Of a DNA stretch of 64,000 nt, positions 1 through 11,637 are shown piece by piece. This DNA is from Murinocardiopsis flavida (GTDB lineage: Bacteria > Actinomycetota > Actinomycetes > Streptosporangiales > Streptosporangiaceae), in NCBI RefSeq assembly GCF_003014485.1, contig NZ_PYGA01000020.1:62001-126000 (forward strand), in the 5' to 3' direction. The translations under genes and the position numbers were made by a program. Position 1 is the stretch's first letter, and every line of letters starts with the position of its first letter. The notes beneath the pieces are model-generated. The model made no database searches. It was not told the DNA's origin and worked only from the letters and a program-made list of their open reading frames with translations.

Positions 1-295
1 TGAGCAGCAGCGGCACGTGGTAGTGGGCGTCCTCGTCGGTCAGCTCGAACACCACGGAGACCTCGGGGTAGAAGCCCTTCTGCCCGGTCGCGGCGGAGTA
101 GGCCCCGGTGTCGAAGGTGATCCGGTAGACCCCGGCGGCGAGCCGGTCCGGGCCGAGTTCGCCGACGCGGCCGTCGGCGTCGGTGGTGCCGCTCGCCACC
201 GGCGCGGCGGGGGAGACGGCGTCCAGCCGCACCGGGACCCCGGCGGCGGGGACGCCGAGCGCGGTGTCGAGGACGTGGGTCGTCACGTGGCTCAT
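1..295 (-). CDS. uraH: 5-hydroxyisourate hydrolase, C-terminus cut by window edge
   Basis: Hydrolyses 5-hydroxyisourate to OHCU in the uricase pathway of purine breakdown (cytosol, transthyretin-like fold). The ATG is at 295. The N-terminal signature THVLDTALGVPA with the first catalytic His, the central FYPEV motif and HYHVPLLL near the visible end are all typical. About 98 residues are visible; the C-terminal YRGS tetrapeptide that completes the active site falls outside the window. It lies 25 bp downstream of the OHCU decarboxylase gene on the same strand, so the two are probably co-transcribed. Family assignment is secure; the missing end is only because the window stops. Confidence 0.93.
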   Translation of the reverse strand, partial: MSHVTTHVLDTALGVPAAGVPVRLDAVSPAAPVASGTTDADGRVGELGPDRLAAGVYRITFDTGAYSAATGQKGFYPEVSVVFELTDEDAHYHVPLLL

Positions 296-320
296 CGGAC
301 GCGTGCCTTTCTCGTGGTGG

Positions 321-851
321 TCACTGCCGGTCGAGGAGTCGCTCGAGGCGCAGCAGCGCGATCTTGCCCAGTTCCCCGGCGACGACACGGGCCTCGGCCG
401 CGGGGTCGTTGGCCATGCGCGCGGTCAGGTCGGCGAGGAGCTCCGGCCCGCTGCGCCCGCTCGCGCACACGAGGTAGATCTGGCCGAACCGCTCCTCGTA
501 GGCGGCGTTGGCCGCGCGGAAGTCGTCCTTCGCCGCGCCCGTGACGCCCGCCTGCTCTCCGCGGGACCAGGCGGCCTCGGTGCCCCCCGCCGCGGCGGGC
601 GCGGCCTGCTGCCCGATGCGCGGGTGCCGGGCGAGGGCCTGCGCGACCTCGTCGTCGGTGATGGCGGCGGCGTGGCGGCCCGCAGCGGCGATGAGGGCGT
701 CCCGGTCGCGGAACGGGCGTTCGCCGTCGAGCGCGCGGACCCAGCGGTCGATGTCGAGGCACTGGGCGAGCTCGGCGCGGAACTCCTCGGGGCCGAGTGC
801 GTTGAGGCGTTCGATCGCCGGGTCGGCGGGGGCCGCGGCGCGATCGGGCAT
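321..851 (-). CDS. uraD: OHCU decarboxylase
   Basis: 176 aa. Decarboxylates 2-oxo-4-hydroxy-4-carboxy-5-ureidoimidazoline to S-allantoin, the step after uraH. Visible motifs are HPRIGQ with the catalytic His at about residue 76 and EERFGQIYLVCASGRS, the conserved stretch of this all-helical family; a terminal ELGKIALLRLERL helix also fits. Length is normal. The ATG at 851 is the first plausible start. It is the first leftward gene of the divergent region at 852-1314 and precedes uraH, so the pair forms an allantoin-producing unit. Uricase itself is not in the window and may follow beyond position 1. Confidence 0.92.
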   Translation of the reverse strand: MPDRAAAPADPAIERLNALGPEEFRAELAQCLDIDRWVRALDGERPFRDRDALIAAAGRHAAAITDDEVAQALARHPRIGQQAAPAAAGGTEAAWSRGEQAGVTGAAKDDFRAANAAYEERFGQIYLVCASGRSGPELLADLTARMANDPAAEARVVAGELGKIALLRLERLLDRQ

Positions 852-981
852 GGGCTGCTCCCTGTGCGGTCGTTCTCGGCCCGGCGGGCCCGCGGGGCGT
901 GCGGGCCGCTGGTCCGGGGCCGTTCGGACGGGTCGGCGACCCGTACTCGAAAAAAGCCAAGTTTCGTAGTGCAGAAAGTGT

Positions 982-1026
982 GTTCTGTATTACGGACAAT
1001 AGAACGACGGTGTGCGGACCTGTCAA
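982..1026 (-). promoter_or_regulatory. Candidate promoter and inverted repeat for uraD-uraH
   Basis: On the minus strand TTGACA (complement of 1021-1026) is followed after 19 nt by TATTGT (complement of 996-1001), a plausible but long-spaced sigma-70 type promoter reading into uraD. The GTTCT/AGAAC inverted repeat at 982-1005 overlaps the -10 and could be an operator. The assignment rests on sequence inspection alone. Confidence 0.3.
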
Positions 1027-1148
1027 CAGGCGCGCGCCGCGAATCCGTGCTCGTACCGGCTGTTTGTATGTATCCACGAACAATCGCGCCGGCGTCCGGA
1101 CGATGCCCTGAGACCGCCCCGCCGCAGGTACCGCCGGGACCAGCGCTG

Positions 1149-1177
1149 TTGACAAGCGTTCCGCGCCGTCGCACACT
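1149..1177 (+). promoter_or_regulatory. Candidate promoter of hyi-glxR-gcl
   Basis: A perfect -35 hexamer TTGACA at 1149-1154 is followed after exactly 17 nt by CACACT at 1172-1177, an acceptable actinobacterial -10. Transcription would start near 1184, about 130 nt upstream of hyi, with the 1208-1222 palindrome inside the leader. Confidence 0.4.
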
Positions 1178-1207
1178 CACATCAGATTCCTTCAAGTGAA
1201 AACTGAT

Positions 1208-1222
1208 TTCCACATAATGGAA
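1208..1222. promoter_or_regulatory. Palindromic operator candidate TTCCA-N5-TGGAA
   Basis: TTCCA (1208-1212) and TGGAA (1218-1222) form a perfect 5-bp inverted repeat around CATAA. TGGAA/TTCCA half-sites are common for IclR-family regulators of allantoin and glyoxylate genes, which makes an AllR-like repressor a reasonable guess. The site lies about 25-40 bp downstream of the candidate start point, as expected for a repressor site. No cognate regulator gene lies beside it. Confidence 0.4.
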
Positions 1223-1314
1223 TCATGATCGGGTTCCGGGCCGCCGGGACGCGAGGACCCAGCACGCCGCGCGGCATGCGCAGTGCCGATCGCGCGGCCG
1301 AGACGGAGGGGTGC

Positions 1315-2115
1315 ATGACACATTCGCTGCGCTACACCGTGAACTGCTCGCTGCTGTTCACCGAACTGCCCGTCACCGAGCGCCCGGCGGCCGCCGTCGC
1401 CGCCGGGTTCGACGCCGTCGAGTTCTGGTGGCCGTGGACCACCGCCGTCCCCGCCGCCGCGGAGGTCGACGCGTTCGTCGCGGCCATCGACTCCTCCGGG
1501 GCGGCGCTCACCGGCCTGAACTTCTTCGCCGGCGCACTGCCCGGCCCCGACCGCGGCGTGCTGTCACTCCCCGCGCGCGCCGAAGAGTTCCGCGCCAACA
1601 TCGACGTCGTCCTCGACATCGCCGAGCGCACCGGCGTCCGCGCGTTCAACGCCCTCTACGGCCTGCGCCAGGACGGCGTCGACCCGGCCGAGCAGGACCG
1701 GGTGGCGCTGGCGGAGATCACCGCGGCGGCGAAGGCCGTCGCGGGCATCGGCGGCACCGTCCTCATCGAGCCCATCAGCGGCGCCCCCGACTACCCGCTC
1801 ACCACCGCAGAGGACGCCCTCGCGGTGGTCGACGCGGCCAAGGGCAACGGGGCCGACAACGTCGCCCTGCTCGCCGACTTCTTCCACCTCGCCGTCAACG
1901 GGGCCGACGTCGCCGCGGTCGTCGACGCGCACGCCGCGGAGTTCGGCCACATCCAGATCGCCGACGCACCCGGGCGCGGCGAACCCGGCACCGGCGAACT
2001 GCCCCTCGACGCGCTCCTCACAGCGGCCCAGCAGCAGGGCTACGACGGCTACGTGGGACTGGAGTACAAGCCCACCGTCCCCTCCGCCGACAGCTTCGCC
2101 TGGCTCGGCCGCTAA
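1315..2115 (+). CDS. hyi: Hydroxypyruvate isomerase
   Basis: 266 aa TIM-barrel enzyme (AP endonuclease family 2 fold) interconverting hydroxypyruvate and tartronate semialdehyde in glyoxylate salvage. It begins RYTVNCSLLFTELP, the usual Hyi N-terminus, and shows metal/substrate motifs LIEPIS, LADFFH, HIQIADAPGRGEPGTGE and a terminal GLEYKP. ATG 1315 is chosen over an upstream in-frame start at 1225 because the family begins here and because GAGG(G) at about 1306-1311 is placed as a ribosome binding site; the upstream extension would run through the regulatory region. First gene of hyi-glxR-gcl. Confidence 0.92.
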   Translation: MTHSLRYTVNCSLLFTELPVTERPAAAVAAGFDAVEFWWPWTTAVPAAAEVDAFVAAIDSSGAALTGLNFFAGALPGPDRGVLSLPARAEEFRANIDVVLDIAERTGVRAFNALYGLRQDGVDPAEQDRVALAEITAAAKAVAGIGGTVLIEPISGAPDYPLTTAEDALAVVDAAKGNGADNVALLADFFHLAVNGADVAAVVDAHAAEFGHIQIADAPGRGEPGTGELPLDALLTAAQQQGYDGYVGLEYKPTVPSADSFAWLGR

Positions 2116-2144
2116 CCCCACGACCCCCGAAAGGACGGACGCTC

Positions 2145-3038
2145 ATGTCCACACCGCGCAGCATCGCCTTCATCGGCCTCGGCATCATGGGCCTGCCCAT
2201 GGCAAAGAACCTCGTGCGGGCCGGGTACTCCGTCGCCGGCTACAACCTCATGCCCGAGGCGATCACCCGGCTGGCCGAGGCGGGCGGCACCGCCGCCGCG
2301 TCGATCGCCGACGCCGTCAAGGACGCCGACACCGTCATCGTCATGGTCCCCGACTCGCCCGACGTGCAGCAGGTGCTGCTCGCCGACGACGGCGTGTTCG
2401 CCAACGCGCGCCCCGGCGCGCTCGTCATCGACATGAGCACCATCCGCCCCGACGTCGCCCGCGAGGTCGCCCAGGCCGGTGCCGAGCGCGGCTTCCGCGT
2501 CCTCGACGCGCCGGTGAGCGGCGGCGAGGCGGGCGCCGTCGAGGCGAAGCTGTCGATCATGGTGGGCGGCTCCGAAGCCGACTTCGCCGCGGCGCGCCCC
2601 GTGTTCGACGTCCTCGGCAGCACGCCCGTCCTGGTGGGCCCCTCGGGCGCCGGCCAGACCGTGAAGGCGGCGAACCAGCTCATCGTCGCCGGCAACATCC
2701 AGCTCGTCGCCGAGGCGCTCGTGTTCCTCGAAGCCCACGGCGTCGACACAAAGGCCGGCCTGGAGGTCCTCAACGGGGGCCTCGCCGGGAGCACCGTCAT
2801 GACCCGCAAGACCGATGCGCTGCGCAACCGCGACTTCACCCCGGGATTCCGGATCGCGCTGCACGACAAGGACATGAAGATCGTGACCCAGGCGGCGCGC
2901 GAGGCCGGGGTGGCGATCCCGCTGGGCGCGCTGGTCGCCCAGTTCGTCGGCGCCCTGAAGGCCCAGGGCCACGGCGGACTGGACCACTCGGCGCTGCTCA
3001 AGATCGTGGAACAGCTCTCCTCAGCCGAAAAGGCCTGA
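2145..3038 (+). CDS. glxR: 2-hydroxy-3-oxopropionate (tartronate semialdehyde) reductase
   Basis: 297 aa beta-hydroxyacid dehydrogenase that reduces tartronate semialdehyde to D-glycerate with NAD(P)H. The N-terminal Rossmann motif FIGLGIMGLPMAKNL, the substrate loop DAPVSGGEAGA and the catalytic-lysine segment GQTVKAANQLI are all present, and length is standard. AAGGACGG lies upstream of ATG 2145. It sits 29 bp after hyi and 140 bp before gcl. Product glycerate would enter glycolysis through a glycerate kinase not seen here. Confidence 0.93.
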   Translation: MSTPRSIAFIGLGIMGLPMAKNLVRAGYSVAGYNLMPEAITRLAEAGGTAAASIADAVKDADTVIVMVPDSPDVQQVLLADDGVFANARPGALVIDMSTIRPDVAREVAQAGAERGFRVLDAPVSGGEAGAVEAKLSIMVGGSEADFAAARPVFDVLGSTPVLVGPSGAGQTVKAANQLIVAGNIQLVAEALVFLEAHGVDTKAGLEVLNGGLAGSTVMTRKTDALRNRDFTPGFRIALHDKDMKIVTQAAREAGVAIPLGALVAQFVGALKAQGHGGLDHSALLKIVEQLSSAEKA

Positions 3039-3178
3039 GCAGGCGGGATCCCCGCCGACGGGCACGACGACACGGCGTCGCGCGTATCTCGGACGCCATG
3101 TGCCGCGGGTGTTGGCCGCACCCTCGATCCCGCCGGCGGAGGACCCCTGAACCCCCTAGCACAGAAGGGTTTCCCCAA

Positions 3179-6866
<3,688 letters not shown>

Positions 6867-6876
6867 CCCGCAGCGA

Positions 6877-7008
6877 GGCGCCGCGGCCGGCGATCCCGCC
6901 GCGGCGCCGGCCGGGGCGGCCACGACGTCCGCCGGCCCCCGCGACCGTGCCGCGCCGGCGACCCCGTGCGCGCGAGCAGGGCCCGACCTCACCGAGGGCG
7001 GGCCCTGC
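6877..7008. terminator. Two stem-loops between convergent leuA and CAP gene
   Basis: First hairpin: 11-bp stem 6877-6887 with 6898-6908. Second: 10-bp stem GCAGGGCCCG (6976-6985) with CGGGCCCTGC (6999-7008). Both are GC-only and lack a T-run. They lie between converging genes and probably end transcription from both sides. Confidence 0.5.
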
Positions 7009-7022
7009 GCCGTCGGCGGGGG

Positions 7023-7844
7023 TCATTCGCTGCCGAACAGCTGCGTCCACTTGAACCCGGCCTCGCCGACACCGATGGCCTTGCTGTCGCAGTTGAGGAT
7101 GTTGTCGCGGTGGCCCTTGCTGTCCATCCAGGACTCGACCACCTGGGCGGCGGTGCGCTGGCCCGATGCGACGTTCTCCCCCGACCAGGAGTCGTAGCCC
7201 TCGGCGGCGGAGCGGTCCCCGGGGCCCTTCCCGTCGGGGCTGATGTGGTCCATGTAGTCGCGGAGGTCCATGTCCTTGCTGTGGCCCTGCGCCGCGGCGG
7301 TGAGGCGGTCGTCGACGCGCAGCGGCGCGCAGCCGGCGTCGGCGCGCTCCTTGTTCGTGAGCCGGACGACCTCCTTGGCGAGCGCGCTCACCCCGGCGGA
7401 GTCGCCCCCGCCGCTGCCGCCGCCCGGGTCGGGGGCGGGGCTCCGGGAGCCCCCGGAGTCGCCGCCGCTCTCGGACGGGCGCGGCGACACCGACGCCTCC
7501 ACCTCGGCGCCGTCGCCGGTGGCGGCCTTGGGCGGCGCCGACCGCTGCGTGGGCGCCGGCTCGGGCGACGCGGTGGGGCTGGGGAAGAAGTCCTCGGGGG
7601 TCCGCACGTCGTCGGGGACGGCCTGCGGCGCCTGCTGGGCCCCGTTCGCGGCGGCCGGCGCCCCGCTGTCAGGCGCCGAGGCCACGATCATCGCCGCGGC
7701 GAGCGCGGCGCCCACCGGGAGGGCGAGGAGGCCGCCGACGACGGGCCCGCGCCACGCCGTGGAGCGGCGTACGGGCCTGCGTCGGGCGCCACGCCTGCTC
7801 CCATGGGGCGACCGGTTCCGGTCGTACCGGCGTGCACCTGACAT
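7023..7844 (-). CDS. Secreted or membrane-anchored CAP-domain (SCP/PR-1) protein
   Basis: 273 aa. A short basic N-terminus is followed by a hydrophobic segment at about residues 35-55 (uncleaved anchor or signal), then a long Pro/Ser/Gly-rich linker of low complexity (about 60-155), then a CAP domain over the last ~115 residues. The CAP signature residues are visible: GHSKDM, MDHISPDG, the SGENVASG strand and GHRDNILN. CAP proteins of this type are extracellular and their role is unclear. ATG 7844 is chosen because GGGAGACC lies just upstream; the frame stays open further up through a non-coding region. Convergent with leuA and divergent from recO. Confidence 0.8.
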   Translation of the reverse strand: MSGARRYDRNRSPHGSRRGARRRPVRRSTAWRGPVVGGLLALPVGAALAAAMIVASAPDSGAPAAANGAQQAPQAVPDDVRTPEDFFPSPTASPEPAPTQRSAPPKAATGDGAEVEASVSPRPSESGGDSGGSRSPAPDPGGGSGGGDSAGVSALAKEVVRLTNKERADAGCAPLRVDDRLTAAAQGHSKDMDLRDYMDHISPDGKGPGDRSAAEGYDSWSGENVASGQRTAAQVVESWMDSKGHRDNILNCDSKAIGVGEAGFKWTQLFGSE

Positions 7845-7907
7845 CACGGTCTCCCAATCACAGACAACGGGGGTCTCGCGTGATCGTAGAGCAAAGTGGG
7901 GCGAAAG

Positions 7908-7930
7908 AGGAGATCCATTCGTGATCTCCT
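7908..7930. repeat. Inverted repeat in the CAP-recO divergent region
   Basis: AGGAGATC (7908-7915) and GATCTCCT (7923-7930) are perfect 8-bp arms around CATTCGT. It sits between the two divergent starts (7844 and 7997), so it may be an operator or an RNA hairpin. No known regulator consensus is recognised. Confidence 0.4.
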
Positions 7931-7996
7931 GGTGCCGTGCCGCCATCGGGCCTGTTCGGTGTACCGGCGGGCGCGGGCATCGGCGACAATGGGGTG

Positions 7997-8737
7997 GTGA
8001 GCCTCTACCGCGACGAAGGTGTGGTCCTGCGCACCCAGAAACTCGGCGAGGCCGACCGCATCGTGACACTGCTGACCCGGCGGACCGGGCTGGTCCGCGC
8101 GGTCGGCAAGGGCGTGCGCCGCACCAAGTCCCGCTTCGGCGCGCGGCTGGAGCCCTTCACCCACGTCGACCTCCAGCTCTACACCGGGCGTACGCTCGAC
8201 GTCATCACCCAGGCCGACACGCTGCGCGCCTACGGCACCCCCATCGCCGCCGACTACCCCCGCTACACCGCGGGCACCGCCATGCTGGAGACGGCCGAGA
8301 AGATCGTCATCGTCGAGAAGGACCCGTCCCTGCGGCAGTTCCTGCTGCTCATCGGGGGCCTGCGCACGCTGGGGGAGCAGAGCCACGATCCCCGGCTGGT
8401 CCTCGACGCCTACCTGCTGCGCTCCCTCGCCGTCGCCGGGTACGCCCCGGCGCTGACCGAATGCGCCCGCTGCGGGGCCGACGCCTCGGTGGGCGCGCAC
8501 CGGCCGTTCGCCGTGCACGCCGGGGGCGTCGTGTGCACGGTGTGCCGCCCGGCGGGGACGGTGAACCCCTCGGTCGAGACCATCGACCTGATGTCGGCGC
8601 TGCTGCGCGGCGACTGGCCGGCCGCCGACGCGAGTGAGGACCGCCGCCGCGCCGAATGCAGCGGGCTGGTGGCGGCCTACCTGCAATGGCACCTTGAAAA
8701 CGGAATCCGATCCCTGCGCCTGGTGGAGCGTTCGTGA
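7997..8737 (+). CDS. recO: DNA repair protein RecO
   Basis: 246 aa. RecO anneals SSB-coated single strands and loads RecA with RecR in the RecFOR pathway. The N-terminal OB-fold begins [20 protein letters not shown], the classic actinobacterial start, which fixes GTG 7997 (another GTG lies one codon earlier). A four-cysteine zinc site is visible as CARCGADAS ... CTVCR at about residues 155-185, and the C-terminal [13 protein letters not shown] is typical. The stop overlaps the uppS start by 4 nt (GTGA), indicating translational coupling. Confidence 0.95.
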   Translation: MSLYRDEGVVLRTQKLGEADRIVTLLTRRTGLVRAVGKGVRRTKSRFGARLEPFTHVDLQLYTGRTLDVITQADTLRAYGTPIAADYPRYTAGTAMLETAEKIVIVEKDPSLRQFLLLIGGLRTLGEQSHDPRLVLDAYLLRSLAVAGYAPALTECARCGADASVGAHRPFAVHAGGVVCTVCRPAGTVNPSVETIDLMSALLRGDWPAADASEDRRRAECSGLVAAYLQWHLENGIRSLRLVERS

Positions 8738-9573
8738 GTTTGTACAAGCCGTTCACGTCGAAGCGCCGTGCCCTCACGCCGCCCGAACCGCACCCCAGCG
8801 GGGCGACGCCGCCGCCGCTGCCGCGCGAACTGGTCCCCCGGCACGTCGCCATCGTCATGGACGGCAACGGCCGGTGGGCCAAGCAGCGCGGCCTGCCCCG
8901 CACCGAGGGGCACAAGGCGGGCGAGCACTCGCTGTTCGACGTGATCGAGGGCGCGCTGGAGCTGGGCGTGCCGTACCTGTCGGCGTACGCATTCTCCACC
9001 GAGAATTGGAAGCGCTCTCCCGAGGAGGTCCGCTTCCTCATGGGGTTCAACCGCGACGTCATCCGGCGCCGCCGCGACGAGATGCACGCGCGCGGCGTCC
9101 GGATCCGCTGGGCGGGCCGCCGCGGCCGGCTGTGGAAGAGCGTCATCAGCGAACTGGAGGACGCGCAGGAGCTGACCAAGGCGAACAAGCAGCTCACCTT
9201 GCAGTTCTGCGTGAACTACGGCGGGCGCGCCGAGATCGCCGACGCGGCGGCGGCGCTCGCCAGGGACGCGGCGGAGGGCCGCATCGACCCGGCCAGGATC
9301 ACCGAGGCCAGCCTCGCCAAGCACCTCGACGAGCCCGACATCCCCGCCGTGGACCTGTTCGTGCGCTCATCGGGGGAGCAGCGCTTCTCCAACTTCCTGC
9401 TGTGGCAGTCGGCCTACGCCGAGTTCGTGTTCCTCGACACGCTCTGGCCCGACTTCGACCGGCGCCACTTCTGGCACGCGTGCGAGGTCTACGCCAGCCG
9501 CGACCGCCGCTACGGGGGTGCGGTCCCGAACCCGGTCGAGCCCGTGGGGCCGACCGGCGGGGCGGACCGGTGA
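8734..9573 (+). CDS. uppS: Isoprenyl transferase (undecaprenyl or decaprenyl diphosphate synthase)
   Basis: 279 aa cis-prenyltransferase making the C50/C55 polyprenyl diphosphate carrier lipid for cell-wall synthesis, at the inner membrane face. The diagnostic motifs are [20 protein letters not shown] (catalytic Asp near residue 43), [10 protein letters not shown] and the C-terminal [21 protein letters not shown] Pro-rich N-terminal extension of about 35 residues precedes the domain, as in other actinobacteria. Start and stop both overlap neighbours by 4 nt, so recO-uppS-SGNH is one translationally coupled operon. The exact chain length of the product cannot be read from sequence. Confidence 0.94.
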   Translation: MSLYKPFTSKRRALTPPEPHPSGATPPPLPRELVPRHVAIVMDGNGRWAKQRGLPRTEGHKAGEHSLFDVIEGALELGVPYLSAYAFSTENWKRSPEEVRFLMGFNRDVIRRRRDEMHARGVRIRWAGRRGRLWKSVISELEDAQELTKANKQLTLQFCVNYGGRAEIADAAAALARDAAEGRIDPARITEASLAKHLDEPDIPAVDLFVRSSGEQRFSNFLLWQSAYAEFVFLDTLWPDFDRRHFWHACEVYASRDRRYGGAVPNPVEPVGPTGGADR

Positions 9574-10397
9574 GCCGCCTGGAGCTCGCCGGCGCCCGGC
9601 TGTCCTACGTCGCCGTCGGCGACAGCTTCACGGAGGGCGTGGGCGACCCCGCACCGGACGACGCCCCGCTCCCCGGCGCGCAGGGCGGCGTGCGCGGATG
9701 GGCCGACCGCTTCGCCGAGCACCTGGCGGCGCACGCGGCCGAGCTGCGCTACGCCAACCTCGCCGTCCGCGGCAAGCTGCTCCGGCAGGTCATGGCCGAC
9801 CAGGTGCCGCGTGCCGCGGAGCTCCGGCCCGACCTGGTGACGTTCAGCGCCGGCGGCAACGACCTGCTGCGGCCCGGGGCCGACCCCGACCGGCTCGCGG
9901 CCGTGCTCGAATCGGGCGTGCGGCGGCTGCGCGACAGCGGCGCGCAGGTCGTCCTGTTCACCGGGGTGAACGTCGCCAGGGGCTACATGCGGCCGCTCAT
10001 CGGCGGGTTCACGCGCTACTACCTGAACATCCGCGCGATCGCCGACCGCCACGACTGCCTCCTGGTCGACCAGTGGTCGATGGCGGTGCTCGCCGACCCG
10101 CGCGCCTGGGACGCCGACCGGCTGCACATGTCGCCCGAAGGCCACCGCAGGCTGGCGCTGAAGGTGTGCGATGTCGTTGGCGTCCCGACGGAGGGCGACT
10201 GGGCGGAGCCGTGGCCGCCGGCGGGCCCCACGACGTGGCGGGCCGAGCGCGGCGCCGACCTGCGCTGGATGCGGGAGTTCCTGGGGCCGTGGGTGAACCG
10301 GCGCCTCACCGGGCGCTCCTCCGGCGACGGGCGCCGCGCCAAGCGCCCCGAGCCCGTGGTGCTCCCCGGGCGTGATCCTCGCGACATCGGCGGCTGA
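9570..10397 (+). CDS. SGNH/GDSL hydrolase, first of a tandem pair
   Basis: 275 aa. SGNH-family esterase or lipase by its blocks: GDSFTEG with the nucleophile Ser (block I), GGNDLL (block III) and [10 protein letters not shown] with the Asp/His pair (block V). No signal peptide, so cytosolic. The C-terminal tail [17 protein letters not shown] is shared with the next gene. GTG 9570 overlaps the uppS stop by 4 nt, placing it in the recO-uppS operon. Substrate is unknown. Confidence 0.85.
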   Translation: MSRLELAGARLSYVAVGDSFTEGVGDPAPDDAPLPGAQGGVRGWADRFAEHLAAHAAELRYANLAVRGKLLRQVMADQVPRAAELRPDLVTFSAGGNDLLRPGADPDRLAAVLESGVRRLRDSGAQVVLFTGVNVARGYMRPLIGGFTRYYLNIRAIADRHDCLLVDQWSMAVLADPRAWDADRLHMSPEGHRRLALKVCDVVGVPTEGDWAEPWPPAGPTTWRAERGADLRWMREFLGPWVNRRLTGRSSGDGRRAKRPEPVVLPGRDPRDIGG

Positions 10398-10450
10398 ACC
10401 CGCAACCTACCCTCGCGTAACCATGGACCGGCGATGCATCATCGTCTACT

Positions 10451-11257
10451 ATGCGCGACTTTGCCACTGGGAAGGACATCGTCTCCTACGTCGCCCTCGG
10501 CGACAGCTTCACCGAGGGCCTGAACGACGCGTATCCCGACATCGGCCCCGATGGCGCCCCGCGCTACCGGGGCTGGGCCGACCGGCTCGCCGAGGCGCTC
10601 GCCGCCGAGGCGGGCGAGGTCCGCTACGCCAACCTGGCGGTGCGCGGCAAGCTGATCCGCCAGATCGCCGCCGAGCAGGTGCCGCGCGCCGCGGAGCTGC
10701 GGCCCGACCTGATCACCCTCTGCGCGGGCGGCAACGACATCATCCGCCCGGGCAGCGATCCCGACGTGGTGGCGGCGGTCTTCGAGACCGCGGTGGCGCG
10801 GCTCGCCCGAACGGGCGCCACCATCGTGCTCCTCACCGGCGCCGACATGGCGTTCCAGCCGGGCATGCGGCACCTGCGCGGCAAGATCGCGACCTACAAC
10901 ATGCACCTGCGGGCCATCGCCGACCGCCACGGCTGCGCCGTGGTGGACCTGTGGGGGATGACGGTGCTCCAGGACGGCAGGGCGTGGAGCTGGGACCGGC
11001 TGCACATGTCGGCCGAGGGGCACGCCCGGCTGGCGCTGCGGGTCGGCGAGGTGCTCGGCCTCGCTGCCGACACCGACTGGAACGCGCCGTGGCCGGAGGC
11101 GCCGGCGGTCGACTGGCGGCTGGCCCGCCGCGCCGACCTGCGCTGGGCGCGGCAGTTCCTGGTGCCGTGGATCGGCCGCCGCCTCACCGGGCGCTCCTCG
11201 GGCGACGGCCGCCACGCCAAGCGGCCGAACCTGGACCCGCTGCGGCCCCGCGGCTAA
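10451..11257 (+). CDS. SGNH/GDSL hydrolase, second of a tandem pair
   Basis: 268 aa, clearly paralogous to the preceding gene over its whole length: [39 protein letters not shown] and WDRLHMSAEGH match it block for block, and the tail [19 protein letters not shown] is nearly the same. Ser, Gly, Asn and Asp/His catalytic blocks are intact. ATG 10451 is the likely start, 53 bp after the first copy; no strong ribosome binding site is seen and TACTAT overlaps the start region, so a leaderless transcript is possible. Its stop codon overlaps the convergent zur stop. Confidence 0.83.
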   Translation: MRDFATGKDIVSYVALGDSFTEGLNDAYPDIGPDGAPRYRGWADRLAEALAAEAGEVRYANLAVRGKLIRQIAAEQVPRAAELRPDLITLCAGGNDIIRPGSDPDVVAAVFETAVARLARTGATIVLLTGADMAFQPGMRHLRGKIATYNMHLRAIADRHGCAVVDLWGMTVLQDGRAWSWDRLHMSAEGHARLALRVGEVLGLAADTDWNAPWPEAPAVDWRLARRADLRWARQFLVPWIGRRLTGRSSGDGRHAKRPNLDPLRPRG

Positions 11258-11637
11258 CCGCGGGAGGCCCAGCAGGCCGCGCAGGTGCCGAACACCTCGA
11301 CCGTGTGGGTGACGTCGTGGAAGCCGTGCTGGGCCGCGACGTTCTCGGCCCACTTCTCCACCGCGGGCCCCTCGACCTCGACCGCCTTGCCGCACCCGCG
11401 GCACACCAGGTGGTGGTGGTGGGTGTCGGTGACGCACGCGCGGTAGACGGCCTCGCCGTCGGTGCTGCGCAGCACGTCGATCTCGCCGGAGTCGCTGAGG
11501 GCCTGCAACGCGCGGTAGACGGTCGTCAGCCCGATCTTGGAGCCCTCGGCGCGCAGATCGGCGTAGAGGTCCTGGGCGCTGCGGAAGCCGCTGCTGTCGT
11601 TCAGCGCCCGGCGTACGGTGTCGCGACGTGTACTCAA
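11254..11637 (-). CDS. zur: Zinc uptake regulator Zur (Fur family)
   Basis: 127 aa. Zn-dependent repressor of zinc import. N-terminal winged helix shows FRSAQDLYADLRAEG and GLTTVYRALQALSDSGEID; the metal-binding half has THHHHLVCRGCGKAVEVEGP and a final CAAC, giving the two CxxC pairs of the structural zinc site. The sequence resembles Streptomyces Zur closely. Start is a TTG at 11637 overlapping the znuB stop (TTGA), so znuC-znuB-zur are coupled. It would close a negative feedback loop through the Zur-like box before znuC. Confidence 0.9.
   Translation of the reverse strand: MSTRRDTVRRALNDSSGFRSAQDLYADLRAEGSKIGLTTVYRALQALSDSGEIDVLRSTDGEAVYRACVTDTHHHHLVCRGCGKAVEVEGPAVEKWAENVAAQHGFHDVTHTVEVFGTCAACWASRG

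Larger units (their letters stand above)
852..1314. other. Divergent intergenic region between uraD and hyi
   Basis: 463 bp without a gene, clearly AT-richer than its surroundings between about 945 and 1225. It must hold the promoters for the leftward uraD-uraH unit and the rightward hyi-glxR-gcl unit. I see a TTGACA box on each strand, an inverted repeat at 982-1005 (arms GTTCT and AGAAC) and a symmetric site at 1208-1222. A run CGAAA...TTTCG around 949-967 is a further short inverted repeat. Confidence 0.7.
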
